In this document: positions 30,047 through 38,549 of the stretch, piece after piece
Layout of the letters: each line of letters starts with the position of its first letter
Position numbering within the stretch: position 1 is the first letter of the stretch
Source of the DNA: Lysobacterales bacterium
GTDB taxonomy: Bacteria > Pseudomonadota > Gammaproteobacteria > Xanthomonadales > SZUA-36
DNA length: 64,000 nt
Direction of reading: 5' to 3'
Assembly (NCBI GenBank): GCA_021648125.1
Contig: JAKITK010000007.1
Location: 27,059 to 91,058, forward strand
Notes under the pieces: generated by a model
What the model was told of the DNA's origin: nothing
The model's database searches: none
What the model saw: only the letters and a program-made list of their open reading frames with translations
Program-made: the position numbers and the translations under genes

Positions 30047-30371
30047 TATCTTTCTCCCTCATGAGTCTGATAGAGTCCAAAATTGCGACTCTGAAAATTG
30101 AACAGCACTAGTATCCCGTATTTTACTTGTGATCAATAGTGCCAAAAGTATAGGTGTTGGTTAACTAGAGCCACCCCTAATTTTCTTTGTGTGAAATTTT
30201 TGAGTGACTGTAGCTAAGCCAAATGTTTGCCTAAAGATACCGTCCCGATTTTTTTATCTTCCCAGCCTATGGGCCGGGACCTCATTGGGAGTAGTACGAT
30301 TTAAGTAGAGCTATAATTCTAGTATTCTGGAGGTCAAAGTGTGCTGTGGAAATCTACCCCCCGGGGTGTTG
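30047..30371. other. Gene-free stretch upstream of the ABC export operon
   Basis: About 325 bases with no credible gene. It presumably holds the promoter of the YIP1-ABC operon and the end of the small gene at 30372, but no clear promoter or terminator was identified. A frame at 30311-30541 overlaps the small gene and is its shadow. Confidence 0.5.
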
Positions 30372-30602
30372 TTACACCACATTACACAACACGATGATCT
30401 CGCTTTTTGTGTGCGAACTACCTTGTTTTTGTTTATAGTGATATTGAACAGTGCTAACGCGTGCTTCAATATCATTGCCATCACCAATGCTATAAAACAA
30501 GCTTTCGCCTTCACGCGGTACCCGGCGTTTTTGTTCATCACCTCGGCGAACTATTTCTGCTTTAATTTGTTTTCCATCCGGGTAAGTAAAAACTAATTTC
30601 AT
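30372..30602 (-). CDS. Small hypothetical protein (76 aa)
   Basis: The ATG at 30602 follows CTGGAG with seven bases between, a good ribosome site. The product begins MKLVFTYPDGKQIKAEIVRRGDE cut here to its first half: a short beta-rich N-terminus with an FTYPDGKQ turn, then a basic region and a GDGNDIEARVSTVQYHY segment. It is probably cytoplasmic and small. Function unknown and no family recognised. Confidence 0.5.
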   Translation of the reverse strand: MKLVFTYPDGKQIKAEIVRRGDEQKRRVPREGESLFYSIGDGNDIEARVSTVQYHYKQKQGSSHTKSEIIVLCNVV

Positions 30603-31043
30603 TGTAACTCCAGCCCTTTCAGGTCTTATTTATAGTGTAAAACAGTGATATTCACATATTTTTAGTGGTTCTATAATACCTTAAAGTGCCATTATTTGCT
30701 CTGACCGTAGAGAAATTTGGTACGGAATATACCCCCAATCCCCAGATAGAAACACGGATGCTGCACATGCTCTTGATTCCACAGTAAAACAAAAAACAAC
30801 CGTCGAACCTCGGCAATTGCTCCTGCATTGCCCTACTACCGTCCATCCATGGACATATAAGGGTGCGACTCATATTTTTTATTTCACTGTGAAACCAATA
30901 TCATACACATCATATCGCACCTCTATCTGGGGATTGGGGTATACTGCGAAACTGGTCAAACCTTTCAGATTGCGGTAGTCCGTTCTGTTCTGTTATTTCA
31001 ATGGCCGGATAGGCAGATTGAGAGGTTTTTGAGAGGATTTTGA
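30603..31043. other. Gene-free stretch holding a MITE-like element and the exbD upstream region
   Basis: The stretch of about 440 bases holds the 216-bp inverted-repeat element at 30728-30943 and, to its right, about 100 bases leading to the exbD-like gene, whose ATG follows AGAGG. No protein gene was found; the frame at 30652-30873 on the minus strand lies in the repeat. Confidence 0.6.
30728..30943. mobile_element. MITE-like element with 21-22 bp terminal inverted repeats
   Basis: The left end is TATACCCCC followed by AATCCCCAGATAG (30728-30749). The right end 30923-30943 is its inverse complement except for one extra C on the left. The element is 216 bp, encodes nothing, and is bounded by TA steps. 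The left end continues for another 17 bases that recur at 32817-32852, so these sequences belong to one dispersed family. Confidence 0.7.
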
Positions 31044-31448
31044 ATGAAACGCAGACATCACCCTGACGATGAAGCTGAAATTAATATTACCCCGATGCTC
31101 GACATCGTTTTTATTATGTTGATTTTTTTTATTGTAACAACTTCTTTTGTAAAGGAAAAAGGTCTCGATCTTGCGCGTCCTGAGCAAAGTAAAGACCAGA
31201 AGGTCGATAAGGATAAGCTGCCCATAGTGGTCAAAATTGATGCAACCAGCGTGATTCGGGTTAGTGGCAGAATTGTGGAGCCGAATGCAGTACGCGCAAA
31301 TCTAGAACGCGAACATGCCCAAAAACCTGATGCCCTGATGATTCTGGCGATGCACCCAGATGCCCATGCTGAGGCGATGGTCAATGTACTTGATGGGGCT
31401 AATATTGTGGGTATTCAGAATGTATCGGTAGCCACCGAGGCTCGTTAG
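31044..31448 (+). CDS. ExbD/TolR-family biopolymer transport protein
   Basis: A 134-residue protein with the ExbD hallmarks: a charged cytoplasmic start, then INITPMLDIVFIMLIFFIVTT, where the membrane Asp takes part in proton transfer, and a periplasmic domain. Such subunits work with an ExbB/MotA-type proton channel to energise outer-membrane transport. No exbB or tonB gene is next to it, so this is an orphan subunit, perhaps a second copy. The ATG follows GAGG with seven bases between, and a terminator follows the stop. Confidence 0.9.
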   Translation: MKRRHHPDDEAEINITPMLDIVFIMLIFFIVTTSFVKEKGLDLARPEQSKDQKVDKDKLPIVVKIDATSVIRVSGRIVEPNAVRANLEREHAQKPDALMILAMHPDAHAEAMVNVLDGANIVGIQNVSVATEAR

Positions 31449-31468
31449 CACAAGTTAAGCTTTTCAAT

Positions 31469-31507
31469 AAAACCGCATAACTGCTAGAGCTTATGCGGTT
31501 TTTTTAT
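31469..31507. terminator. Bidirectional hairpin terminator between exbD and yeiH
   Basis: The stem AAAACCGCATAA (31469-31480) pairs with TTATGCGGTTTT (31491-31502) around a 10-base loop and is followed by a T-run. It ends exbD on the plus strand and can also serve the convergent yeiH gene on the minus strand. Confidence 0.85.
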
Positions 31508-31540
31508 ACGAGAACAATTCGAAGAAGACCTACTATAAGG

Positions 31541-32551
31541 CTAAGCGATAGCAGAACCGGGCACTATCCATAAATTAAGTAATAAACCCCCACCCAATAA
31601 TAAAACAAACAGACTCAGGGCAAGAATCAGCGGCTTCGCCCCCAGGTCCCTGAGTTTATGAAAATTAGTATCAACCCCCAGCGCCGCCATTGCCATAGAC
31701 AGAAAGACCAAATCGGCAGTGACCAGTAATTGATGCAGATTTGCCGGGATATCCACCCAAGTGTTGATGGCGGTAACGCCAATAAAGGCAACCACAAACC
31801 AGGGGATATATAGGGGTTGTTTTTCCTCGCGGGCGTCCCGCAACCAGATACCCATAATAATTAACAGCGGCGCCAGCAACATAACCCGAATCAGTTTGAC
31901 AATAACGCCGGTATCAGCGGCTTCCGGGCTAACCGCAACACCAGCGGCTACCACCTGGGCAACCTCGTGGATGGTGGAGCCGGCGAATATGCCATAAGCT
32001 GCATCGCCGGAAAGTGGTAGCAGAGGGTAAATTATGGGGTAGAGAAACATCGAGATAGTGCCAAACAGCACCACAGTGGCTACGGCCATTGCCACCTGTT
32101 GACTACTTGTTTTAGTTATCGGGGCCGCCGCCAGTATGGCTGCGGCTCCGCAAACAGCGGCGCCAATTGTCACCATGGCGGCCATCCCGCGATCCAGTCC
32201 CAGTACTTTGCGACCGATGAACATACCCACCAACATTACCATGATAATTACGGCAATATCCAACCAGACGACGGCCATTCCCAGCTCGGCAATTGCAGAA
32301 AAACTGATGTTGAGACCGTACATAGCTACGCCGAGTCGTAGCAATTTACCCTGAGAAAATTTAAGCCCGGATTCAAGCGGGCCCTGGTGTTTATGGTAAA
32401 AAGTATTTCCGTAAATCATACCTAGCAAAATCGCCAACACTAGTGGGCTGAGTCCTAGGGCTTGAAGGGCTGGAATCAGCGTTAGCCCAAAAGCAACCGC
32501 GGTGATTCCGCCTGCCAGCAGCAGACCGGGCACAAGCGGCTTTACATTCAC
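31541..32551 (-). CDS. YeiH/UPF0324 family membrane protein (putative sulfate exporter)
   Basis: A 336-residue polytopic membrane protein. It has the family blocks LGLSPLVLAILLGMIYGN, KLLRLGVAMYGLNIS, AAVCGAAAILAAAPI, and FAGSTIHEVAQVVAAG. Members are annotated as putative sulfate or sulfonate exporters without firm biochemical proof. Translation starts at GTG, overlapping the ycgL stop (GTGA), so expression is coupled to ycgL. Confidence 0.88.
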   Translation of the reverse strand: MNVKPLVPGLLLAGGITAVAFGLTLIPALQALGLSPLVLAILLGMIYGNTFYHKHQGPLESGLKFSQGKLLRLGVAMYGLNISFSAIAELGMAVVWLDIAVIIMVMLVGMFIGRKVLGLDRGMAAMVTIGAAVCGAAAILAAAPITKTSSQQVAMAVATVVLFGTISMFLYPIIYPLLPLSGDAAYGIFAGSTIHEVAQVVAAGVAVSPEAADTGVIVKLIRVMLLAPLLIIMGIWLRDAREEKQPLYIPWFVVAFIGVTAINTWVDIPANLHQLLVTADLVFLSMAMAALGVDTNFHKLRDLGAKPLILALSLFVLLLGGGLLLNLWIVPGSAIA

Positions 32552-32796
32552 TTTCGCAGGTCTTCCTGTGATGGTGCTAGTTGTAGATGGTAACCCTGCT
32601 TACTTAAATTATCGAGAACCTGGCTGATATCCTCTCTCACCAAGCTGCGGCTGGGGTCTAGCTCAAGCTCCATTGCCAGCGTTGCCGGGGTAAATAGGGC
32701 GTGCAACTCCTCTGGAAGGTCGGCATCTTCCCATAGCGTGGATAGGTAAAGATAAGTATCCGTTTTTTTTTCTGATCGATAAATATAACAATACAT
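32548..32796 (-). CDS. ycgL: YcgL domain-containing protein
   Basis: An 82-residue protein matching YcgL: YCYIYRSEKKTDTYLYL at the start, then LHALFTPATLAMELEL and GYHLQLAPSQEDLRK at the end. The frame runs up to 32826, but those ten extra codons read into a dispersed repeat, so the ATG at 32796 is chosen. YcgL is a small gammaproteobacterial protein of unknown biochemical role. Confidence 0.88.
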   Translation of the reverse strand: MYCYIYRSEKKTDTYLYLSTLWEDADLPEELHALFTPATLAMELELDPSRSLVREDISQVLDNLSKQGYHLQLAPSQEDLRK

Positions 32797-32816
32797 TTTG
32801 TTTCTACTCAATAGCC

Positions 32817-32852
32817 TGTGCAGCATCCGTGTTTCTATCTGGGGATTGGGGT
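32817..32852. repeat. Solo end of the MITE-like family upstream of ycgL
   Basis: The 36 bases match the inverse of the left end of the element at 30728 (TGTGCAGCATCC, then CTATCTGGGGATTGGGGTA). It lies directly upstream of ycgL and may carry or disturb its promoter. Confidence 0.7.
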
Positions 32853-33019
32853 AGTGTTAGTATAATTCAAAGATGGCATGGTAAATCAGGGTTTTTCTGA
32901 AGTATTCGATTAGAATGTATGCTTAAAAGATACAGCTTTTCTGTTTTTGTTTTCTATTTTTGCGAATACGATAAACTAAGCCATAGGTAAAATATCAGCT
33001 AGCTTCAGGGTGTGATGAG

Positions 33020-35290
33020 ATGAATGTAAACAACATATGCTTAAACTGCAGAAAGCTTTTTTTGTTCACCGGCTTGCAGGTTTTAATGTTTTCTTCAGTG
33101 CTTGCGCAAAGTGTTCAACAATCAGGACTACAGTCGCTGGAAAAGCAGGGTCGCCTCAAAGTAGGGCTCGCGCTTGGCGGCGGTGGTGCGCGGGGAATTT
33201 CCCATATTGGTGTTCTCAGGGCGCTTGAAGAACACAATATTCCTATCGATTGTGTAGTGGGTACTTCAATGGGGGCGATTATCGGGGGCCTGTATGCATC
33301 TGGCAAAACGCCAGATGCAATTGAAGCAATCGTTGGGGAAATGGACTGGGGTTTCGCCCTCAGTGATGGTACTCAAAGACAAAATAAGCCCATGCATGTT
33401 AAGGAACAAGAGCTACAAATCGCGCATGCCGGGAAGTTAGGTGTTGGCGGGAAAGTGTTGGGACTGCCATTGGGTGCACTCAGTGGTCAAAATCTGAACC
33501 AGGTGCTTTCTAAGATAAACCTGGAAAATCTGGCAGTTCGAAATTTTGATGATTTTCCATTACCTTTTCGTGCCGTTGCTACCGATCTGGCCACAGGCGA
33601 GGCCTATGTGATCGGCACGGGCAGCATTTCAGATGCCATGCGTGCCAGTATGTCGGTGCCCGGCTTGTTTGAGCCGGTAGTCATTGATGGTAAGTTGCTC
33701 GTGGATGGTGGTATGGCAAATAATGTGCCCGCCAGCGTTGCCCGCGAGTTGTGTGGAGATATCGTTATTGCTGTGAGTGTGGGCACAGAGCTTTTGGAAC
33801 AGGAAGCGATAACTTCAGTGTTGGCTATAACCGAGCAAATATCATCGTTCCTCACCTGGGGGAATACAGCTAAGACCATAGCCTCACTGTCTGCGGATGA
33901 TCTGTTAATAAGTCCAGATTTGGGTGAAATCAGTAGCGCTTCATTCTCCATCGGGCTGGAGGGTGTCCCTTTAGGTTATGCGGCAGCGAATACCGCTCTG
34001 GCCAAATGGAAAAACACACGAAAAATAGCAGCTTTAGGTAATCAACACAACCGTAAGAAAACGGTGTCGGCTGCTCCGATAATCGCATTTGTTCAGCTGG
34101 AGAATAATTCTCCTTTAAATGATCAGCTAATTCGTGACCGGCTGAGTATTACCACCGGAAAACCACTTAATCTTACCTTGCTAAATGAGGATATTAACAA
34201 GCTTTACGGCTTGGATTTGTTCGATACTGTAGATTGGGACTATACCAAAAATGATGCCGGTGAAACCGGGATAAAGATTATAACATTCCAGAATCCGGCC
34301 AAGAAAAACTATATGCAATTTGGCTTGCAGCTTGAGCATGATAGCAATAGTGACAGTAATTTTACCGTGTCGACAGCTTATATAATGTCGAATATAAATG
34401 ACCGTGGCGGTAGCCTGCGAGTGTCGGGGTCTCTTGGCGAAAGAACCAATTTATCCGCCGCCCTGTATCAGCCACTGGATTATAGCGGGCGCTACTTTCT
34501 CAACCCGATCGTTGGCTACGGAAAGCGGGAAGTTAACCTCTTCAGCGGCAAACAAAAGGTCGGTGAACTTGAGTTAGGCACCATCGGTTTGTATTTGGGT
34601 GGCGGGGTGAACTTGGGTAGTATGGGAGAAATAAGACTGGGTTATGAACGCGCCCGTGGTCGCATAGGTGTGCTCAGCGGGGTTTTTGAAGATCCGCCGA
34701 AGAAGTTTGATTTGGGAGAATTTACATTCCGCATGGTATATGACGATTTAGACAGTTATTATTTCCCCCGCTCAGGTACCCGTATGGTCTTTGGTTCACG
34801 CCTGGCAGATAATCGCCTGGGTTCTAGCGATGATTATACCCAAGTGGCCTTTTCCGGCGTCGGAGCTAGGTCATGGGGTAAAGGTACTCTCGCCTGGCGG
34901 GTGCATGCAGGCTATACCTTTGATGATGCTGCACCGGTTGAACGGGCCTTTGAGTTGGGTGGCCTTGGGCAGTTATCTGGCTTGGCCACCAACCAGTTGG
35001 TGGGTAACTATATTGGTTTTGCTAGCCTGTCGTGGTATAGCTACCTTGCTGGGATAAAACAGATTTCTGCGTTTGGCGGAGTGTCTCTTGAAGCCGGTAA
35101 TACTTGGCTGCGAGAAGATGATATCGGGTTTGATGATTTAATCTATTCTGGAAGTATTTTTGTGGGAGCTGATACCCCGATCGGCCCCTTGTATTTGGGC
35201 TTCGGCGTGGCAGATACTGGTAACAGCGCGCTTTACTTATATGTGGGTAACCCCTTTGACTTCACTGACGGGCTGTTGAGTCCACGCTAA
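33020..35290 (+). CDS. Patatin-like phospholipase with C-terminal outer-membrane barrel (PlpD type)
   Basis: A 756-residue protein. A signal peptide (residues 1-30) precedes a patatin domain with the oxyanion loop LGGGGARGISHIGV (about 52-65), the nucleophile Ser83 in VVGTSMGAIIGG and the catalytic Asp in LLVDGGMANNVP (about residue 231). A POTRA-like region and a BamA/TpsB-type 16-strand barrel fill the C-terminal half and end in aromatic-containing strands. This is the type Vd layout of Pseudomonas PlpD. It would reach the outer membrane and hydrolyse lipids. It is transcribed alone. Confidence 0.9.
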   Translation: MNVNNICLNCRKLFLFTGLQVLMFSSVLAQSVQQSGLQSLEKQGRLKVGLALGGGGARGISHIGVLRALEEHNIPIDCVVGTSMGAIIGGLYASGKTPDAIEAIVGEMDWGFALSDGTQRQNKPMHVKEQELQIAHAGKLGVGGKVLGLPLGALSGQNLNQVLSKINLENLAVRNFDDFPLPFRAVATDLATGEAYVIGTGSISDAMRASMSVPGLFEPVVIDGKLLVDGGMANNVPASVARELCGDIVIAVSVGTELLEQEAITSVLAITEQISSFLTWGNTAKTIASLSADDLLISPDLGEISSASFSIGLEGVPLGYAAANTALAKWKNTRKIAALGNQHNRKKTVSAAPIIAFVQLENNSPLNDQLIRDRLSITTGKPLNLTLLNEDINKLYGLDLFDTVDWDYTKNDAGETGIKIITFQNPAKKNYMQFGLQLEHDSNSDSNFTVSTAYIMSNINDRGGSLRVSGSLGERTNLSAALYQPLDYSGRYFLNPIVGYGKREVNLFSGKQKVGELELGTIGLYLGGGVNLGSMGEIRLGYERARGRIGVLSGVFEDPPKKFDLGEFTFRMVYDDLDSYYFPRSGTRMVFGSRLADNRLGSSDDYTQVAFSGVGARSWGKGTLAWRVHAGYTFDDAAPVERAFELGGLGQLSGLATNQLVGNYIGFASLSWYSYLAGIKQISAFGGVSLEAGNTWLREDDIGFDDLIYSGSIFVGADTPIGPLYLGFGVADTGNSALYLYVGNPFDFTDGLLSPR

Positions 35291-35355
35291 CGATTGGCAA
35301 TTTTCCGGAGATGCGTTTAAGCTGTTTGTCCCTATCAACTGATAAGAGGTGAAGT

Positions 35356-35559
35356 ATGTCTGTAGCAAAAGTAATTGAAATTATGGCTGATTCTGATAAA
35401 AGCTTTGAAGATGCGATGCAAAAAGGTCTGGATAAAGCACATAAGTCATTAAATAATGTCCGCGGTGCTTGGATCGAAGGCCAGAAAGTCATTTGTGATG
35501 CAGAAGGAAAAATCACAGAATATCGAGTGCAAATGAAAGTAACTTTTGTTATTGGTTAA
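35356..35559 (+). CDS. Dodecin family flavin-binding protein
   Basis: A 67-residue protein with the dodecin pattern: VAKVIEIMADSDKSFEDAM, an alpha helix, then VRGAWIEGQKVICDAEGKI and a C-terminal strand YRVQMKVTFVIG. Dodecins form dodecamers that store or buffer flavins; the Trp and Gln that sandwich the isoalloxazine ring are in AWIEGQ. The ATG follows AGAGGTG. A strong terminator follows. Confidence 0.93.
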   Translation: MSVAKVIEIMADSDKSFEDAMQKGLDKAHKSLNNVRGAWIEGQKVICDAEGKITEYRVQMKVTFVIG

Positions 35560-35582
35560 TTTCTATCAGCAAAACTTAAAAG

Positions 35583-35609
35583 GCATGCATCGAGTGCATG
35601 CTTTTTTTT
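35583..35609 (+). terminator. Rho-independent terminator after the dodecin gene
   Basis: The stem GCATGCA (35583-35589) / TGCATGC (35595-35601) has a 5-base loop and is followed by eight T. The next gene begins 11 bases after it. Confidence 0.85.
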
Positions 35610-35619
35610 GGAGCAGTAA

Positions 35620-36399
35620 ATGTTCGGTAATTTCAAACGCTGGCGAAAACGGCAAATTACTCAAGGGGAGCCTATCAATAATGCCCTTTGGGCTCGAACC
35701 TTGGCGCGTGCGCCGGTGCTTGAATCGCTAAGCCAGGAAGAATCGGAAAGGTTACGCCAGCGGACGATACTTTTCCTACACGAAAAATCCTTTACCGGAG
35801 CCGCTGGCATGGTCTTAGATCGGCCCATGCAGTTACATATGAGCGCCCTGGCTAGCTTGTTAATACTTAATCTCAACATCGATTATTTCGCGGGCTGGCA
35901 TGAGGTAATAGTCTATCCAGGCGCCTTTGTTACCGGTCGCCCACGGGTGGATGAAAACGGCCTGGTGCATTCGGGAGAGCAAAGTCTCGGCGGTGAAGCC
36001 TGGGGCCGGGGGCCGGTAATATTGTCTTGGGAAGATGCCCAGCCTGGCGCGCTTATTCATGGCGAGGGTTCAAATGTAGTATTGCATGAGTTTGCCCACA
36101 AACTGGATATGCTCAATGGCGCCAATGCCAATGGAATGCCGCCTTTACACAGCTCCATGCAGCGCCAACAGTGGACTGATACATTGGGTGCTGGGTATGA
36201 GAAACTTAAACGGCAATTACAGCAGGGCCGCCAACCGTGGATAGATCCTTATGCGGCGACCAATCCTGCGGAGTTTTTCGCTGTAATCAGCGAACACTTT
36301 TTTGAAAGGCCGTTATGGTTCAAGCGTCAGGAGAGTGAGCTGTATCAACAATTGATGCAATTTTATCGTCAGGATCCTGCCGCAAGATTCAGCGTTTGA
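35620..36399 (+). CDS. mtfA: Zinc-dependent peptidase MtfA (M90 family)
   Basis: A 259-residue cytosolic metallopeptidase. The zinc site is NVVLHEFAHKLDMLNG (HExxH) with a downstream Glu in FFAVISEHFFERP, characteristic of MtfA/YeeI. In E. coli MtfA binds the repressor Mlc and influences glucose PTS regulation. The ATG follows GGAG. No Mlc gene is visible in the window, so the partner is unknown here. Confidence 0.9.
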   Translation: MFGNFKRWRKRQITQGEPINNALWARTLARAPVLESLSQEESERLRQRTILFLHEKSFTGAAGMVLDRPMQLHMSALASLLILNLNIDYFAGWHEVIVYPGAFVTGRPRVDENGLVHSGEQSLGGEAWGRGPVILSWEDAQPGALIHGEGSNVVLHEFAHKLDMLNGANANGMPPLHSSMQRQQWTDTLGAGYEKLKRQLQQGRQPWIDPYAATNPAEFFAVISEHFFERPLWFKRQESELYQQLMQFYRQDPAARFSV

Positions 36400-36442
36400 T
36401 TATTGATAGTTTCGAATTCATTCGGGCGTTTATTTTCATCGC

Positions 36443-37084
36443 CTACTTTCGGAACGGCCGCCAACCCCAGTGCCAGAGCAGGATAGCGCCAAAAAGCATA
36501 CCGCCCAGATGGGCAAAATAAGCTACATTTGACGCGCTGGAAGAAAACCCAAGGAATAACTGCAAGCCACCATAAAGAATCACAAACCAGCGCGCTTGTA
36601 TTGGAATGGGTGGAATCAGTAACATAATGCGGTTGCGTGGCCACATGGCGCCATAGGCCAGTAACAGCCCGAAAACAGCGCCAGATGCACCCAGCGTCAG
36701 CACCGGTGGTTCACTAGCCCAAGTGACCCCTAATTGAATTAAGCCGGCACCGATAAGGCAGGTAAAGTAATAAGTGGCGAAGCGCTTTCTACCCCAATAT
36801 TGTTCCAGAGGTAAACCAAACATAAATAAGGCGAACATATTGAAAAATAGATGGGTGGTGGAGCCATGTAAAAAACCGTAAGTCAGTAATTGCCAAATTT
36901 GGAATGGCGGGAAATCCCCACCATTGGAGTAGTAGCCCTCCTGAGCGCCCAACGACCAGAGCGCCATATGTTTTTCTAGAAAAAATTGTGTCTCGCTGCT
37001 TTGCAACAAAAAAATAATGACATTGGCGCCAATAATCAGCCAGGTCAGAGGCATGGTTTGCAGGTTAAATGAGCTTTTTTGCAT
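36443..37084 (-). CDS. Rhomboid family intramembrane serine protease
   Basis: A 213-residue membrane protein with six helices. The catalytic Ser lies in LGASGAVFGLLLAYG and the catalytic His in YFAHLGGMLFGAIL; the WQLLTYGFLHG and HLFFNMFALFMFG blocks (His-x-x-x-Asn) are also present. The family cleaves membrane substrates within the bilayer; the substrate here is unknown. It is convergent with mtfA. Confidence 0.93.
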   Translation of the reverse strand: MQKSSFNLQTMPLTWLIIGANVIIFLLQSSETQFFLEKHMALWSLGAQEGYYSNGGDFPPFQIWQLLTYGFLHGSTTHLFFNMFALFMFGLPLEQYWGRKRFATYYFTCLIGAGLIQLGVTWASEPPVLTLGASGAVFGLLLAYGAMWPRNRIMLLIPPIPIQARWFVILYGGLQLFLGFSSSASNVAYFAHLGGMLFGAILLWHWGWRPFRK

Positions 37085-37099
37085 GATGTTAGAAACAAC

Positions 37100-37128
37100 A
37101 ACCCATAACAGCCAAGCTGTTATGGGTT
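37100..37128 (-). terminator. Hairpin terminator after the DUF4136 gene
   Basis: The 12-bp stem AACCCATAACAG / CTGTTATGGGTT has a 5-base loop. On the minus strand it is followed by GTTGTTTCT, only moderately U-rich. It lies between the DUF4136 stop (37158) and the rhomboid start (37084). Confidence 0.6.
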
Positions 37129-37157
37129 GAGTTTGTCCGCTTGCTTAGTTGATTGGT

Positions 37158-37763
37158 TTATTGGGCAGGCGACAGTTTAGCGCTGCTGCCAGCTTTATAC
37201 GGGTATTGTCCCATGATAGCGACAACTACTCCCGCTACCGCATTTTTTAAGTCGGCAGATTTCTTCTCATTTACCCGACCAACGGCCACACCTTCCCAAA
37301 CCAGTTGTTTTCTGGCGGCATCTACCAAGTCGATATTTACCGTACCCTCTGTGTACTGGCTTACATTGGTGGTGTTGTAGTTATAACCGGCATAAGTACC
37401 ATAATGGCCACCGCGGTAGCCGTAGTAGCCCGGGTATCCCATGCCCACTCCTACGCCATAAGAGGGGGAGCTGGTGACTTTGAGTTTTTCTGCTAGGTTG
37501 GCGTTGAAGTTGACCAGCAGATCAGGGTTTTGGGTGGTATACACATAGCCGCGTTGGTTCATTTCCCGGCGCAATGCATCTTTAAAGTACTGGGTTACCA
37601 AGGTAGTGTATTTTTTGTCATCAGTGGCATATTCATCAAAAAACCCATAGGTTTTAAATTGAGAGAAATCTGCAGTAGGGTCGCTGTCGCTACGCAAATC
37701 TGGAGTAGATGTACAAGCGGCGAGAAACAGGGTGATTAAAACAATCAGGAAAATATTTTTCAT
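37158..37763 (-). CDS. DUF4136 domain-containing lipoprotein
   Basis: A 201-residue protein with a lipobox in IFLIVLITLFLAACTSTPD. The body contains the DUF4136 pattern: DPTADFSQFKTYGF, then a stretch with YTTQNPDLLVNFNANL, a Gly/Tyr-rich loop, and YTEGTVNIDLVDAARKQLVWEGVA. It would be an outer-membrane lipoprotein of unknown function. It appears to be transcribed alone. Confidence 0.88.
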   Translation of the reverse strand: MKNIFLIVLITLFLAACTSTPDLRSDSDPTADFSQFKTYGFFDEYATDDKKYTTLVTQYFKDALRREMNQRGYVYTTQNPDLLVNFNANLAEKLKVTSSPSYGVGVGMGYPGYYGYRGGHYGTYAGYNYNTTNVSQYTEGTVNIDLVDAARKQLVWEGVAVGRVNEKKSADLKNAVAGVVVAIMGQYPYKAGSSAKLSPAQ

Positions 37764-37943
37764 GAATATCAGGCCTTTGTTGGCAGTAGTTGCAGTATGG
37801 AAGCTTTGATGGGTGGCAGCTTAGACGCCTGCTTACCCATAGTTCAGCGCTTTCTTTAATAAGTTGACTCACTTTATCCCAGTAACGGGGTCTATTGATT
37901 ATATACTAGTCCGCTATTGTCATTGTATTTGGTGCACAAGGGT

Positions 37944-38549
37944 ATGAAAAAAATTGATTGCATTACCGTTTATGCCTCGGCATCCAGCGCATTGGCACCG
38001 GTATATAACCAGGCAGCCACTGAGCTGGGTGGTGTGATTGCTCAGATGGACTGCGATATTGTTTATGGTGGGGGTGGTATTGGTCTGATGGGTAAGTTGG
38101 CGGATGCCGCTTTGCAACAAGGCGGGCGTGTTTATGGCGTTATCCCGGACTTTCTGGATGCCTTGGAACAGGGTCATACTAACCTTACCAGCCAAGAGGT
38201 GGTGACCAGCATGCGAATCCGTAAAGAAAAAATGCTCGGTCGGGGCGATGCGGTGGTTGTTCTACCCGGTGGTTCGGGTACCTTCGAAGAGCTATTTGAG
38301 GCCTTAACCCTAAAACGGCTGGGCCAGTATTTAGGGCCGATTATTTTGCTCAATACCAATCAGTATTACGACGGTTTAATTCATTTTCTGGAACAATCAG
38401 TAAGCGAGGGTTTTATGACATCGCAGCATCTGCAAATGTGGTCGGTTATTGATTCCCCGGCTGAATTGGAAAATGCGCTTGAAAATGCGACCATCTGGAG
38501 TGAAGATGCGATATCATTTGCAGCCAAGGGATACGAGGTGCCAGCATGA
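37944..38549 (+). CDS. LOG family / TIGR00730 Rossmann-fold protein
   Basis: About 201 residues. The signature blocks are VYGGGGIGLMGKLADAAL and VVLPGGSGTFEELFEAL, the PGGxGTxxE motif of the LOG family. Many members are cytokinin-riboside 5'-monophosphate phosphoribohydrolases or general nucleotide-monophosphate N-ribosidases. The frame reaches a TTG at 37917, but the ATG at 37944 begins the conserved MKKIDCITVYASASS. It overlaps the next gene by four bases (ATGA). Confidence 0.88.
   Translation: MKKIDCITVYASASSALAPVYNQAATELGGVIAQMDCDIVYGGGGIGLMGKLADAALQQGGRVYGVIPDFLDALEQGHTNLTSQEVVTSMRIRKEKMLGRGDAVVVLPGGSGTFEELFEALTLKRLGQYLGPIILLNTNQYYDGLIHFLEQSVSEGFMTSQHLQMWSVIDSPAELENALENATIWSEDAISFAAKGYEVPA

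Noticed and set aside
30311..30541. Minus-strand frame overlapping the 76-aa gene
   Set aside because: Shadow of that gene; it lacks the good ribosome site at 30602.
30652..30873. Minus-strand frame across the MITE-like element
   Set aside because: Lies mostly in repeat sequence and has no coding pattern.
32797..32826. Upstream extension of ycgL to 32826
   Set aside because: The added codons come from the dispersed repeat; the YcgL family begins at the ATG at 32796.
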